Source of the DNA: Halobacteriaceae archaeon Tc-Br11_E2g27
Lineage (GTDB): Archaea; Halobacteriota; Halobacteria; Halobacteriales; Haloarculaceae
Length of the DNA: 45,404 nt
Direction: 5' to 3'
NCBI GenBank assembly: GCA_001564135.1
Contig: LKNH01000001.1
Location: 1-45,404 of the forward strand
Shown: in pieces, positions 8,351-16,634 of the stretch
How the letters are laid out: the number at the start of each line of letters is the position of its first letter
Numbering within the stretch: the first letter of the stretch is position 1
Notes under the pieces: generated by a model
Database searches by the model: none
What the model saw: only the letters and a program-made list of their open reading frames with translations
Told to the model about the DNA's origin: nothing
Made by a program: the position numbers and the translations under genes

Positions 8351-9382
8351 TCAGGCTCGTTCCCAGCTGTCATCCCAGTGGTCGTGCTCTTCGAGGAAGT
8401 CAGCAACACCACCATGAACTGGAAGTTGGTATGCTTCAGGAAGATATGCATCAGTCATGAAATTCAAGTCCGTGTGGTCAGGATATTCGCTGCTCCCTTC
8501 ACGAATGTCATCGACGTGCTCGTGACTGATACGGGTGATTTCGTATGCAGCCTCATCCGGAACTTCTTCCCCAAAGGCAAGTTGGAGGCTGGTCTGTGCA
8601 TTCGACACCGGATTCACAGGACCCATATCCTGATCGTACAGGTCCTGTAAATCTTGTTCATCAAGCGTCGCTCGTTCGTTGTCTTCAACTGCCTGTCTCC
8701 AGCCATCAGTTGCTTCAAGGAACTCAAGGTCGGTTCGGGCATCAACTTCGGAGTAGAACCCTGGAATGCCCAATAGGTTTGTTGAGTATGAAAGTGCAGC
8801 CTCAAGTCGACCTTCTGCAAATGCATCGGCTACGTCACCGGGGTCTGCATTGGAGACACCAGGTTCGATAGCGTCCCACGTGCCTTCCGTACGGTGAACT
8901 TCTTCAATCATGGCCCGGAAACTCCACCCTGGTGGAAGTGCATACACATCGGCACCAGCTAGATCATCAGTTGTCTGAAGTTCCGAATCCGCCGCTTTTA
9001 CCCAATGGAAATGGTAAATTGCTAGCCCAAACCCTTGGTGTGCATATTCTTCGATGGGTTGGTCAGCAAACGCACCTTCACCTTCCATCGCCTGAATGAG
9101 ACCGTAATTTGTGACACCAAGTGCGTCAATATCTCCTGCATCGTACATTTGGATGCTTGCAGGGACCCCAGGCGTTTCTTCAGTGACAATCTGTACCTCG
9201 TCTGATTCGTTATCGACAACGCGCCGCAGGGCAGCAAACAGGTCTGCAGCGGCTGAACCACTGACGACCCCCACAGAGACTGTCGTTGCATCATCGTCAC
9301 CGAGACAACCCGCAAGTCCAGCTACTCCGAGAGCACCAGTCGCTTTCAACATATTCCTTCTGCTAAGCTTTCCACTTGTCAT
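8351..9382 (-). CDS. TAXI-family TRAP transporter solute-binding lipoprotein
   Basis: This 343-residue extracytoplasmic binding protein starts with a Tat signal (LSRRNMLKATGALGVAGL) followed by a lipobox ending at Cys26 (GLAGC). It is therefore exported folded and lipid-anchored, the usual haloarchaeal route. The mature part shows TAXI features such as TPGVPASIQMYDAGDIDALG and DVYALPPGWSFR. The matching fused TRAP permease is divergently transcribed from 9527, so the pair forms one uptake system. Known TAXI proteins bind organic acids and amino acids such as glutamate or dicarboxylates; the ligand here is probably the island's substrate. A TATA box lies 29-35 bases before the ATG. Confidence 0.88.
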   Translation of the reverse strand: MTSGKLSRRNMLKATGALGVAGLAGCLGDDDATTVSVGVVSGSAAADLFAALRRVVDNESDEVQIVTEETPGVPASIQMYDAGDIDALGVTNYGLIQAMEGEGAFADQPIEEYAHQGFGLAIYHFHWVKAADSELQTTDDLAGADVYALPPGWSFRAMIEEVHRTEGTWDAIEPGVSNADPGDVADAFAEGRLEAALSYSTNLLGIPGFYSEVDARTDLEFLEATDGWRQAVEDNERATLDEQDLQDLYDQDMGPVNPVSNAQTSLQLAFGEEVPDEAAYEITRISHEHVDDIREGSSEYPDHTDLNFMTDAYLPEAYQLPVHGGVADFLEEHDHWDDSWERA

Positions 9383-9410
9383 GCTTCGATGTATCCCAGA
9401 AGGCCATAGA

Positions 9411-9417
9411 TTATAAA
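9411..9417 (-). promoter_or_regulatory. TATA box for the TAXI binding protein
   Basis: On the minus strand TTTATAA sits 29-35 bases before the start codon at 9382. The short leader would be only a few bases long. Confidence 0.5.
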
Positions 9418-9444
9418 CATTCTCCCATTTGTCACCAAAATAAC

Positions 9445-9450
9445 TTATAT
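9445..9450 (+). promoter_or_regulatory. TATA box for the TRAP permease
   Basis: AACTTATATAA is centred about 80 bases before the ATG at 9527. Transcription should begin near 9472. That is downstream of an in-frame GTG at 9464, which is therefore unlikely to be the start codon. Confidence 0.45.
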
Positions 9451-9526
9451 AATTGTCATTACAGTGGACGGATTACTCCCATTTTACACCCATAGATTGA
9501 TTACCCAGGATAGCGTCCGCAAATTT

Positions 9527-11539
9527 ATGGGTGACAGCAACGCGGCACAGCAATTTGAATTAGCTGACTTATTTTCAGGTGGAGGTGAAGAACGGCGTGT
9601 AAGGATATTGCAAGTAACATTAGTGGTGACTACAGTCATTTCGTGGCTCATAGTCATGTGGTGGGCATCATCGCAAATGATGTCTCGTTCACAGTATGGG
9701 ATTATTTTCCTTGGTCTAATGATTCTCATCTATATCATTGACCAGCTTATTGATACTGTCAGAAACGGGAAAATGGGGGAAACTGCCCTCCTATCCATAT
9801 TTGCCATTGGGACAATTATATCAACGGTTTATTTGTATATCGAGTTTCTTCCCCTGGTTCGAACACGCGTGGGATACGCTCTCCCGGCAGATTATGCAGT
9901 CGCGGTCACGATGACAATTGTGATTGTGTATCTTGCCTATAGAGCGTATGGACTCCTTTTTACTGGTGTATTTGTCCTTGCAGTTGCGTACGGACTATTC
10001 GGTAATTTTGTTCCTGGTGTCTTTCAACACAGTGGCTATTCGACAGGAAGGCTCATGCAGATTCTAGTCACTGATGTTGAGGGATTCTATGGAAACCTGA
10101 CTGAAATCGTAGCGGCCTGGGTTGCCCTGTTTTTACTCTATGCCGGTCTGCTTCGGGGATACGATGCGTTTGACCTCATCATACGAGTGTCTTTTCGAGC
10201 GGCAAACGTCATCAAATCCGGCGTTGCGCAATCTGCAGTGGTTGCAAGTATGATTATTGGATCGGTGAACGGCTCAGCCGCAGCCAATGCAGCGATGACT
10301 GGCTCATTTACCATCCCGCTGATGAAAAAGAGTGGGGTAAAAAGTGAATCAGCAGGTGGAATCGAATCTGTCGCCTCCTCTGGTGGCCAACTGCTACCGC
10401 CAGTTATGGGAGCAGGAGCCTTCGTGATGGCTTCGATTCTCGGAATTACCTATTGGGAAGTAATGACTGCAGGTATTCTTCCAGCAATTATTTTCCTCAT
10501 TGCCGTGGCAGTGGCAGTTCATTACACGGCATCGAATCAAGTGAATGATGTCTCGCTTGATATTAGCGAGCACATCGATGAGATGAAGAATCAAAATCAA
10601 CTCATCTGGGAGGGTGTCAGGTTTCTCATTCCCCTTGCATTACTCATCTTCATTCTTGGGTATCTCCGGTGGACCATCATGACTGCTGCGTTGTATACGG
10701 TTCTTATGATGATTGTGACTGGGATTACGTTCCCGGTGATTGAAACACTGTATACAAAGAATGGAACAGTTGCAGGCACATTGCGAAGAGAGTTGCAAAA
10801 TACGGTTTCAGGATTCGTCTACGGAGCACAAATTCTTGCTCCAATTGCAATCGTGATTGCATCAATTAATGGTATCGTTGACCTGTTCCAGATGACAGGG
10901 GTTCCTGCATCACTCTCGCTGGCATTGCTTGACCTCTCGGGTGGGTCTATGCTTATGACGATTTTGCTTGCCATGTTAATTTGTATTATTCTGGGTCTGG
11001 GAATGCCAACGGTGGCAGCTTACACTATCGTTGCAATTCTTGTCGCTCCGACGCTCACACAGGCGTTTTTGCTCCCTGACCTCTCCGTGCATTACTTTGT
11101 CTTTTATTCGGCCATTCTATCTGGTATTACTCCACCAATTGCGATCGCTGTTGTAGTTGCTTCTGGAGTTGCAGGAGCCAATTTCTGGCGGACCTGTCTT
11201 GAGGCATTGAAAATTGCGGCACCACTATACGTTCTCCCTATTGCCTTCATTTACAATCCGGAAATTGTCGTTGGTGGACTTGGCTTTTCGACGCTGGCAT
11301 CTGTAGCGGTCACCATCGGAGGTGCAGTAGCTATTGTCCACGGGTTGAATTACGTAAATTTCCAGCTGACAAGCAATAAGCGAGTTGAGTGGGTGATTCG
11401 CTTCGTGTTTGTCGCTATCGGGGTTGTCGCGATGGCCCATCCAGAGATGGCTATTCGTCTGGGTGCACTCGGAATTGCCGTGGCTATCTATCTCTTCCAG
11501 CTCAGAGCACCTGATATCACGCCACAAGAAGCTGCATAA
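9527..11539 (+). CDS. TRAP transporter fused permease (4TM + 12TM, TAXI type)
   Basis: An integral membrane protein of about 670 residues that fuses the small and large TRAP permease subunits. Hydrophobic segments run from near residue 30 to the C terminus. The conserved large-subunit stretches are visible: GSVNGSAAANAAMTGSFTIP, SSGGQLLPPVMGAGAFVMA, GLGMPTVAAYTIVAILVAP and SGITPPIAIAVVVASGVAG. It uses the sodium gradient to import the ligand of the divergent TAXI binding protein. An upstream GTG (9464) would add 21 hydrophilic residues but lies too close to the TATA box. Position within the catabolic island suggests that it imports the pathway's acid or imide substrate; that is inference. Confidence 0.9.
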   Translation: MGDSNAAQQFELADLFSGGGEERRVRILQVTLVVTTVISWLIVMWWASSQMMSRSQYGIIFLGLMILIYIIDQLIDTVRNGKMGETALLSIFAIGTIISTVYLYIEFLPLVRTRVGYALPADYAVAVTMTIVIVYLAYRAYGLLFTGVFVLAVAYGLFGNFVPGVFQHSGYSTGRLMQILVTDVEGFYGNLTEIVAAWVALFLLYAGLLRGYDAFDLIIRVSFRAANVIKSGVAQSAVVASMIIGSVNGSAAANAAMTGSFTIPLMKKSGVKSESAGGIESVASSGGQLLPPVMGAGAFVMASILGITYWEVMTAGILPAIIFLIAVAVAVHYTASNQVNDVSLDISEHIDEMKNQNQLIWEGVRFLIPLALLIFILGYLRWTIMTAALYTVLMMIVTGITFPVIETLYTKNGTVAGTLRRELQNTVSGFVYGAQILAPIAIVIASINGIVDLFQMTGVPASLSLALLDLSGGSMLMTILLAMLICIILGLGMPTVAAYTIVAILVAPTLTQAFLLPDLSVHYFVFYSAILSGITPPIAIAVVVASGVAGANFWRTCLEALKIAAPLYVLPIAFIYNPEIVVGGLGFSTLASVAVTIGGAVAIVHGLNYVNFQLTSNKRVEWVIRFVFVAIGVVAMAHPEMAIRLGALGIAVAIYLFQLRAPDITPQEAA

Positions 11540-11591
11540 GGGAGAGAAGCAGTAGCATTATACTCGATATTTTCAATAACTATGGTGGCTT

Positions 11592-12794
11592 TCAGCGGTC
11601 GCTCGGAAGAAAGTAACTCAACACGACGCCAAGAATGGCGAAGATGACAAACGAGGCAAAAGCAAGGTCAAACAAACCGACATCGGCCAGATACCCAATG
11701 ACAGGAGGTGCTAGTGCTCCAGTCCCCAGAAATGTCGTTCTAATGATACCAAAGACACTGCCTTGGACATCTCCTGGAATTAATTCGAGTGCATACGTCG
11801 TTGCAACAGGTGTATAACCAAGAATCAATCCAGTGAACCATACAGATACCAGAATTAGTATCGTCGAATCGACAACAGGAAGCAAAACAAATCCTGGGAG
11901 ACTAACAGCGCTATAGCCGATAAGTGTGGCCCGATTCCCCAATCGATTAGCGAGTGGTCCACTCACAATTTTGCCCACGATCATCGCAACGAACAATACC
12001 CCAAAAAAGAGCGTCGCTTCTTGTTGAGTGAATCCTTTAATATCGATAAGATACATCGGTAAAAACCCGGTAATGCCCTGATAGACGACTCCGACAGCAG
12101 TGAGTCCACCGACAACCAACAAGAGGGCACGATTTGAAAACGTGTCTTGAATATTCCGAAGGATATCACCGGGATGTTGGTTGACGGAGTCGACAACAGG
12201 GGAAGTCCGAGCCGGGAGAGAAAGCCACAAACCAAGACAGACGATCACAAATCCTGGGGCGGCGTAGGCAAGACCAACCCGCCACCCTAACGCAACAGCA
12301 AGTAATCCAGCAATCACAGGAAGTACAATGCTTCCGAGAGAGCCTGCTATCTGTGAGAGGCTAATAGCAGTCGTATCATGCCGAGTGTAGACGTCAGTCA
12401 ACACGGTCGTTCCAGTCGTGCCAAACAGCCCAGTCCCTGCTCCAAGAACAATTGTTGAGAGCAAAAACTGTAGGAAAGTTTGTGAAGCAATGACGGCAAT
12501 AATACCAAGCAAAGAGAGAACCATACTCACAACGAGCAACAGACGTTCACCGAAATAATCTGCAAGCATTCCAGCGGGTGTGTTGACAGCGGCATATGAT
12601 ACCCAAAGAAGACTGAGAGACAATCCTGCGGTTCCATACGTAATTTGGTACTCTGCGACCAGTTGCGGAAGGATTACCGGATAAATAAGACGTACCCCCA
12701 TAGAAAGAAACCATCCAAGGGAGACCATACAAAGTACCCATCCCCGTCCATCAGCACAGAGTTCAGTCCTGGCTTGTTGCATCTGCTTCCTCAT
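11592..12794 (-). CDS. Major facilitator superfamily (MFS) transporter
   Basis: About 400 residues with twelve hydrophobic segments and the MFS loop signature near GMLADYFGERLL (between segments 2 and 3) and SGPLANRLGNRA in the second half. The frame is open upstream to 12935, but that extension is not membrane-like and would overlap the divergent gene. The ATG at 12794 (MRKQMQQAR) gives the usual length; 12782 is also possible. Substrate is unknown; nearest family resemblance is to organic-anion and drug-type MFS permeases. It converges on the TRAP permease with a 52-base gap. A second uptake or an export route for the island's substrate or intermediate is a fair guess. Confidence 0.82.
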   Translation of the reverse strand: MRKQMQQARTELCADGRGWVLCMVSLGWFLSMGVRLIYPVILPQLVAEYQITYGTAGLSLSLLWVSYAAVNTPAGMLADYFGERLLLVVSMVLSLLGIIAVIASQTFLQFLLSTIVLGAGTGLFGTTGTTVLTDVYTRHDTTAISLSQIAGSLGSIVLPVIAGLLAVALGWRVGLAYAAPGFVIVCLGLWLSLPARTSPVVDSVNQHPGDILRNIQDTFSNRALLLVVGGLTAVGVVYQGITGFLPMYLIDIKGFTQQEATLFFGVLFVAMIVGKIVSGPLANRLGNRATLIGYSAVSLPGFVLLPVVDSTILILVSVWFTGLILGYTPVATTYALELIPGDVQGSVFGIIRTTFLGTGALAPPVIGYLADVGLFDLAFASFVIFAILGVVLSYFLPSDR

Positions 12795-12889
12795 CAAAAC
12801 TGAAATTAGCTCGGGATGGAGTGCTTCTATAGTTATCGAATAGCCGATGACCTCGAGCGATAGGTTGCCCCCAGAGGAAACACCACCAG

Positions 12890-12895
12890 TTATAT
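12890..12895 (+). promoter_or_regulatory. TATA box for the metallo-hydrolase gene
   Basis: AGTTATATCAC is located 24-29 bases before the ATG at 12919. This supports that start over the upstream ATG at 12847 and implies a leaderless mRNA. Confidence 0.5.
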
Positions 12896-12918
12896 CACTG
12901 GTAGTCGAAAGAACAGCT

Positions 12919-13584
12919 ATGGCAACGCAGTACAACGCACTTCATTTTGACCGATTAGGCCACACAACAGTTCGCATTGAAACCGAAGACGGAACAGTCT
13001 GCTATATCGACCCATGGTCAGAGTCACTCGAAACAGAACCGCACGATGGGGATATCATCCTCATCACACACGATGACCCAGACCATTACGACCCGGAAGG
13101 GATTGCAGCGGTTGCATCCAACGATGCCGTCGTCGGCGCATTCCAGTTGGTAGATACGGACGAACTTTCAGCTGAAGCGATAGCTCTTCCACACGAAGGG
13201 ACAACAGCTATTGGCGAGATAACAGTCAAATCTATTCCAGCATATAATGACCCAGATGGACCACATACTGACGAAGAAGGCAATCCATTCCACGCAGAAG
13301 GAGACGGAATTGGATTGTTGCTAACTATCGGTAACGATACCGTGTTCTTCGCCGGTGATACCGATTTCCTCGAACATCATAAAAGTGAGCAAGCAGACGT
13401 ATTTATCCCCCCAATCGGAGGGCATTATACCATGGACCGTTACGAGGCTGCCGAGTTTGCAAGAACTCTCGAACCGTCACTCGTCTTGCCAGTGCATTAT
13501 GATACATTCGAAGCGATAGAAACCGATTCAGCAGCATTCAAAGAAGAACTCGAAGCAGAAGATATCGAAGTTATTCTCTTCTGA
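12919..13584 (+). CDS. Metallo-beta-lactamase-fold hydrolase, UlaG-like
   Basis: This 221-residue MBL-fold protein starts at MATQYNALHFDRLGHTTVRI, with a TATA box 24-29 bases upstream. The metal motif reads THDDPDHYDP, that is HxDxDH instead of the common HxHxDH, so one zinc-ligand histidine is replaced by aspartate. Other ligands are present: FFAGDTDF, GGHYTMD and LPVHYDTF. UlaG-like members hydrolyse lactones or phosphodiesters and often use manganese. It ends 20 bases from the converging LLM gene. A role in opening a lactone or similar intermediate of the island is possible but not shown. Confidence 0.78.
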   Translation: MATQYNALHFDRLGHTTVRIETEDGTVCYIDPWSESLETEPHDGDIILITHDDPDHYDPEGIAAVASNDAVVGAFQLVDTDELSAEAIALPHEGTTAIGEITVKSIPAYNDPDGPHTDEEGNPFHAEGDGIGLLLTIGNDTVFFAGDTDFLEHHKSEQADVFIPPIGGHYTMDRYEAAEFARTLEPSLVLPVHYDTFEAIETDSAAFKEELEAEDIEVILF

Positions 13585-13604
13585 GAGGTACCCTCACCAT
13601 TCCA

Positions 13605-14633
13605 TTACTTCCGAGCAAAGGTATTGAGAGTCCGTTCAGCCCACACTCTGTCAGTGCGAGCAGGAGGACGAACAATGGGTAAATCAACGCCACTGTCTCG
13701 AAGGTCATCAAGTTCCTTTCGTGCTGTTTCGGGAGTTCCAATAATGGCTAACCGGTCAAGAAACTCATCACTGAGTTGTTCTGCACCAGACTCGAGTTTG
13801 CTGGCTTTACGGACGGCAGTGACGTCATCTTTGAATCCACTTTCTATTGCGACTCGGTCATAATAGCCTGGAATCTCTCGCAGATAGTAGGCAACGTGTT
13901 CACTTGCAGCCCGTCGTGCAACAGCAACGTCTTCATGGACAGCCGTCAACACATACATTGCAACATCGATATCGCTGGCGACGCGACCACTACGGGCTGC
14001 TCCCGTCTCGAGCCACTCCAGTGCCTGTTCAAACTGTGATTGGGGGTATAGGTTCGGAAGCCACCCATCTGCGTACTGCCCTGTGAGTCGGACATTTGCT
14101 GGACCGAGCGCACCGTTGTAAATTGGAATTGACTCCCGCTCCGGTTCGAAGGCATTCCAGAATTCGGTTCGTGTTGGAGAATAAAATGTCCCGGTAAACT
14201 CACCAGGTTCGCCCCGCAGATAACAGCGAATGAGCTTGATATATTCGTCCATGCGAGCGAGCGGTTGCTCAAAGTCTGTTCCATGAAACTCCTCAACAAC
14301 TCCCGGATGAGCTACGCCGAGACCCAATATTGCCCGACCACTCGAATGGGCATCAAGTGTTGCGGCAGCCTGAGCAGTTGTCGCTGGAGTTCGGGAAAAG
14401 ATGTTGACAATTTCAGTAGCAAGCTTAATAGAATTGGTATGCGCCGCCCATCGTTCAACCTTCCCGAAGGTTGTCTTCCCCTGACCTTCCGCTGCCCAGA
14501 CGCTCTCATACCCTAGCTCCTCAGCCAGTTTGACAAGTTCGAGGTTATCTTGCAATGAAAAATAGACTCCGACGCGACCTACTTCGTGGGAGGTCTGCGT
14601 CGCAAACTCTGTCTTTTCTGAGGATGAGTTCAT
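13605..14633 (-). CDS. LLM-class flavin- or F420-dependent oxidoreductase
   Basis: This 342-residue luciferase-like TIM barrel shows VGVYFSLQDNLELVKLAEEL, SVWAAEGQGK, IVNIFSRTPATTAQAAATLD and GRAILGLGVAHPGVVEEFHG, all typical of the group that includes Mer (methylene-H4MPT reductase) and F420-dependent dehydrogenases. Haloarchaea make F420, so either cofactor is possible. Monooxygenases of this superfamily, such as RutA, open nitrogen rings, which would fit a nearby hydantoinase and isochorismatase-fold hydrolase; this is inference only. Its ATG overlaps the restored stop of the upstream SnoaL-like gene as ATGA, so the two were built as one translational unit. Confidence 0.82.
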   Translation of the reverse strand: MNSSSEKTEFATQTSHEVGRVGVYFSLQDNLELVKLAEELGYESVWAAEGQGKTTFGKVERWAAHTNSIKLATEIVNIFSRTPATTAQAAATLDAHSSGRAILGLGVAHPGVVEEFHGTDFEQPLARMDEYIKLIRCYLRGEPGEFTGTFYSPTRTEFWNAFEPERESIPIYNGALGPANVRLTGQYADGWLPNLYPQSQFEQALEWLETGAARSGRVASDIDVAMYVLTAVHEDVAVARRAASEHVAYYLREIPGYYDRVAIESGFKDDVTAVRKASKLESGAEQLSDEFLDRLAIIGTPETARKELDDLRDSGVDLPIVRPPARTDRVWAERTLNTFARK

Positions 14634-15018
14634 ATCGTTGTCACACCCTCAGCAGCTAGGTCATTGTAGATATCCAGTCGGGTAATGAGGTCGTCTGTAA
14701 CTTCATAAATATCGACATACCGTCATTCTCAAATCGTTCACCGTCATTATCGACGCCATACAGTGTGCCAATGCTACTCACCGTCTCGCCTTTCACTAGC
14801 CAACGATCGAACTCTTTCCCAGCCCACTCATAGCGTGGTTCAAGGAATGCAAGAAATTCTGTGGCTGCGGATGGTCCTGTAAACGTTTCACCCGGCACAG
14901 TAATCGTTACGGTATCAGCAAACAGTTCGTCCACGGTTGAGCGGCGTTCGTCTTCCATCCGAGAGAAAAACTCTTCTACAGTTGCACGAGGGTCTGGGGC
15001 CTGATTGGCGTCTTCCAT
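14630..15018 (-). pseudogene. SnoaL/NTF2-like protein with a one-base frameshift
   Basis: The reading frame from ATG 15018 encodes an NTF2-like fold protein (FFSRMEDERRSTVDELFADT, FTGPSAATEFLAFL, GTLYGVDNDGERFE) but leaves the family pattern after residue 97 and stops at 14656. The next frame continues perfectly with RYVDIYEVTDDLITRLDIYN DLAAEGVTTI and ends in a TGA overlapping the next gene's ATG. Inserting one base near 14722-14727 restores a 129-residue protein. The break is therefore a recent deletion, a sequencing error, or less likely programmed frameshifting. NTF2-like proteins act as isomerases, dehydratases or binding partners. A TATA box (AATAAA on the plus strand, 15043-15048) lies 25-30 bases upstream, so the transcript is leaderless. 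Confidence 0.75.
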
Positions 15019-15130
15019 GGTGAAATCTTTGCGCGATGACGTAATAAATGCTGTTGAGGGAAAATAACGACAAACGGCAATAGCTGGCTTGACCGGTAGA
15101 TTTAGGCACCCACCTCACAATGGTTTGAAC

Positions 15131-16579
15131 ATGTCTGCCCCACCAGCGCAGCAACAGCGTACTCTAGACGATGCAGACTCGGAAGTTCTCACGGCCGATG
15201 AAGTGACATTCGATGTAAGCACGGATATTCTCATTGTCGGAGGCGGCGGAACCGGCCTTATCGCAGCACTTGCAGCGTGTGAAAACAAGGATTTGACAGT
15301 AACGCTGCTTGAGAAAAGTGATAGGTTGGGTGGAAACACCTCGCTTTCAACAGGGATGATTCCTGCGGCAGGGACACGCCTCCAAAAGGAGGCAGGGATT
15401 GAAGAAACACCTGGTAATATGGCACAGGATATCCTCGAAAAAAACGACTATCAGGCTGACGAGGGCATGGTGAGACACCTGTGTGCACACAGTGTAGAGT
15501 TGATTCACTGGCTCATTGATGACTGGGACATCTCTTTGCACCTTGTCGACGATTTTAAATACCCGAAACATTCCGAATATCGGATGCACGCACCACCGGG
15601 TCGCAACGGTGAGAATATGGTAGAAGAGTTGCGAGAACGCCTCGAATCCCAACCGAACACTGAGATTTTGCTAAATACACCTGTTACAAAATTAGTTGCT
15701 GAAGATGGGAGTCCTGCTGGCGTTATTGCGGGAGCGGTTCGTCAAGAGGCAATTGCAGCGGAGCGTGTCGTTCTAGCAACGGATGGGTTTGCTGGGAATA
15801 GAGAAATGGTCAAAACACACTGCGAAGATGACATTGAAAAGGCTCTGTATTATGGTTCTGATGGGAATACGGGTGATGGAATCCGATGGGGAACCCAATT
15901 TGGTGGGGAACTTGCTTGTATGGATGCATACCAGGGGCACGCAACCGTTGTCGACGGGACAGGAGCGCTCTCGACATACGCAGTGGTGATGAATGGAGGG
16001 ATACTGGTCAATGAAAACGGAGAACGATTCGGAAATGAGTCAAAAGGATACTCGCAGTTTGCAGTGGATGTCATTCGACAACCCGGGAGCATTGCATACG
16101 AAATCTTCGACAAGCGAATTTTTGACCGTCTCAAGGGAGAGTTTGATGATTTTGACCGTGCCGTCGAGTTAGGCTCTTATACGAAAGCTGAGACAGTGAA
16201 AGAGCTTGCTTCCGAGTTGGGGTGCGACCCAGTAAAAACGGAATCAACCGTCCAATCGTATAATTTGGCGGTTGAAGCTGGGGAACCTGACGAAGTGTGT
16301 CGAGAAGACGGCCGGAACGTTTTATCACGACCATTTTATGGAGCGAAAGTGACCGGGTCGTTATTCCACACACAAGGAGGGCTAGTGGTCGACGAAAATG
16401 GTCGAGTGCTTCGTACTGACGGAACAGCTGTTTCGGGGTTATATGCAGGTGGTGGGTGCGCCGTCGGAATCAGTGGACATGGAGCGAATGGATATCTCTC
16501 AGGTAACGGATTGACGACAGCAACTGGCCTTGGCCGATTAGCAGGAACACACGCACGTGAATCACTTTCTGAAAAGTAG
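15131..16579 (+). CDS. FAD-dependent dehydrogenase of the fumarate reductase / succinate dehydrogenase flavoprotein family
   Basis: About 482 residues. The N terminus has the dinucleotide motif ILIVGGGGTGL and the FAD segment EKSDRLGGNTSLSTGMIPAA. The C terminus has GGLVVDENGRVLRTDG and the flavin-closing stretch SGLYAGGGCAVGISGHGANG. This layout matches soluble flavoproteins such as fumarate and urocanate reductases, 3-ketosteroid dehydrogenases and tricarballylate dehydrogenase. It would add or remove hydrogens next to a carboxyl or keto group. I chose the ATG at 15131; a start at 15089 adds 14 atypical residues. It heads a plus-strand run with the two MmgE/PrpD genes (gaps 55 and 58 bases), suggesting consecutive steps on an acid with an alkene bond. 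Confidence 0.82.
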   Translation: MSAPPAQQQRTLDDADSEVLTADEVTFDVSTDILIVGGGGTGLIAALAACENKDLTVTLLEKSDRLGGNTSLSTGMIPAAGTRLQKEAGIEETPGNMAQDILEKNDYQADEGMVRHLCAHSVELIHWLIDDWDISLHLVDDFKYPKHSEYRMHAPPGRNGENMVEELRERLESQPNTEILLNTPVTKLVAEDGSPAGVIAGAVRQEAIAAERVVLATDGFAGNREMVKTHCEDDIEKALYYGSDGNTGDGIRWGTQFGGELACMDAYQGHATVVDGTGALSTYAVVMNGGILVNENGERFGNESKGYSQFAVDVIRQPGSIAYEIFDKRIFDRLKGEFDDFDRAVELGSYTKAETVKELASELGCDPVKTESTVQSYNLAVEAGEPDEVCREDGRNVLSRPFYGAKVTGSLFHTQGGLVVDENGRVLRTDGTAVSGLYAGGGCAVGISGHGANGYLSGNGLTTATGLGRLAGTHARESLSEK

Positions 16580-16605
16580 TCACTAAACTGGAGAAAGGGA
16601 AAACG

Positions 16606-16610
16606 TTTAT
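16606..16610 (+). promoter_or_regulatory. TATA box for the first MmgE/PrpD gene
   Basis: AAACGTTTATTCG lies 25-29 bases before a GTG at 16635, the spacing of a leaderless start. It lies in the short gap after the FAD gene and suggests a second promoter within the run. Confidence 0.4.
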
Positions 16611-16634
16611 TCGATATTACGCCGAATAACGGCT

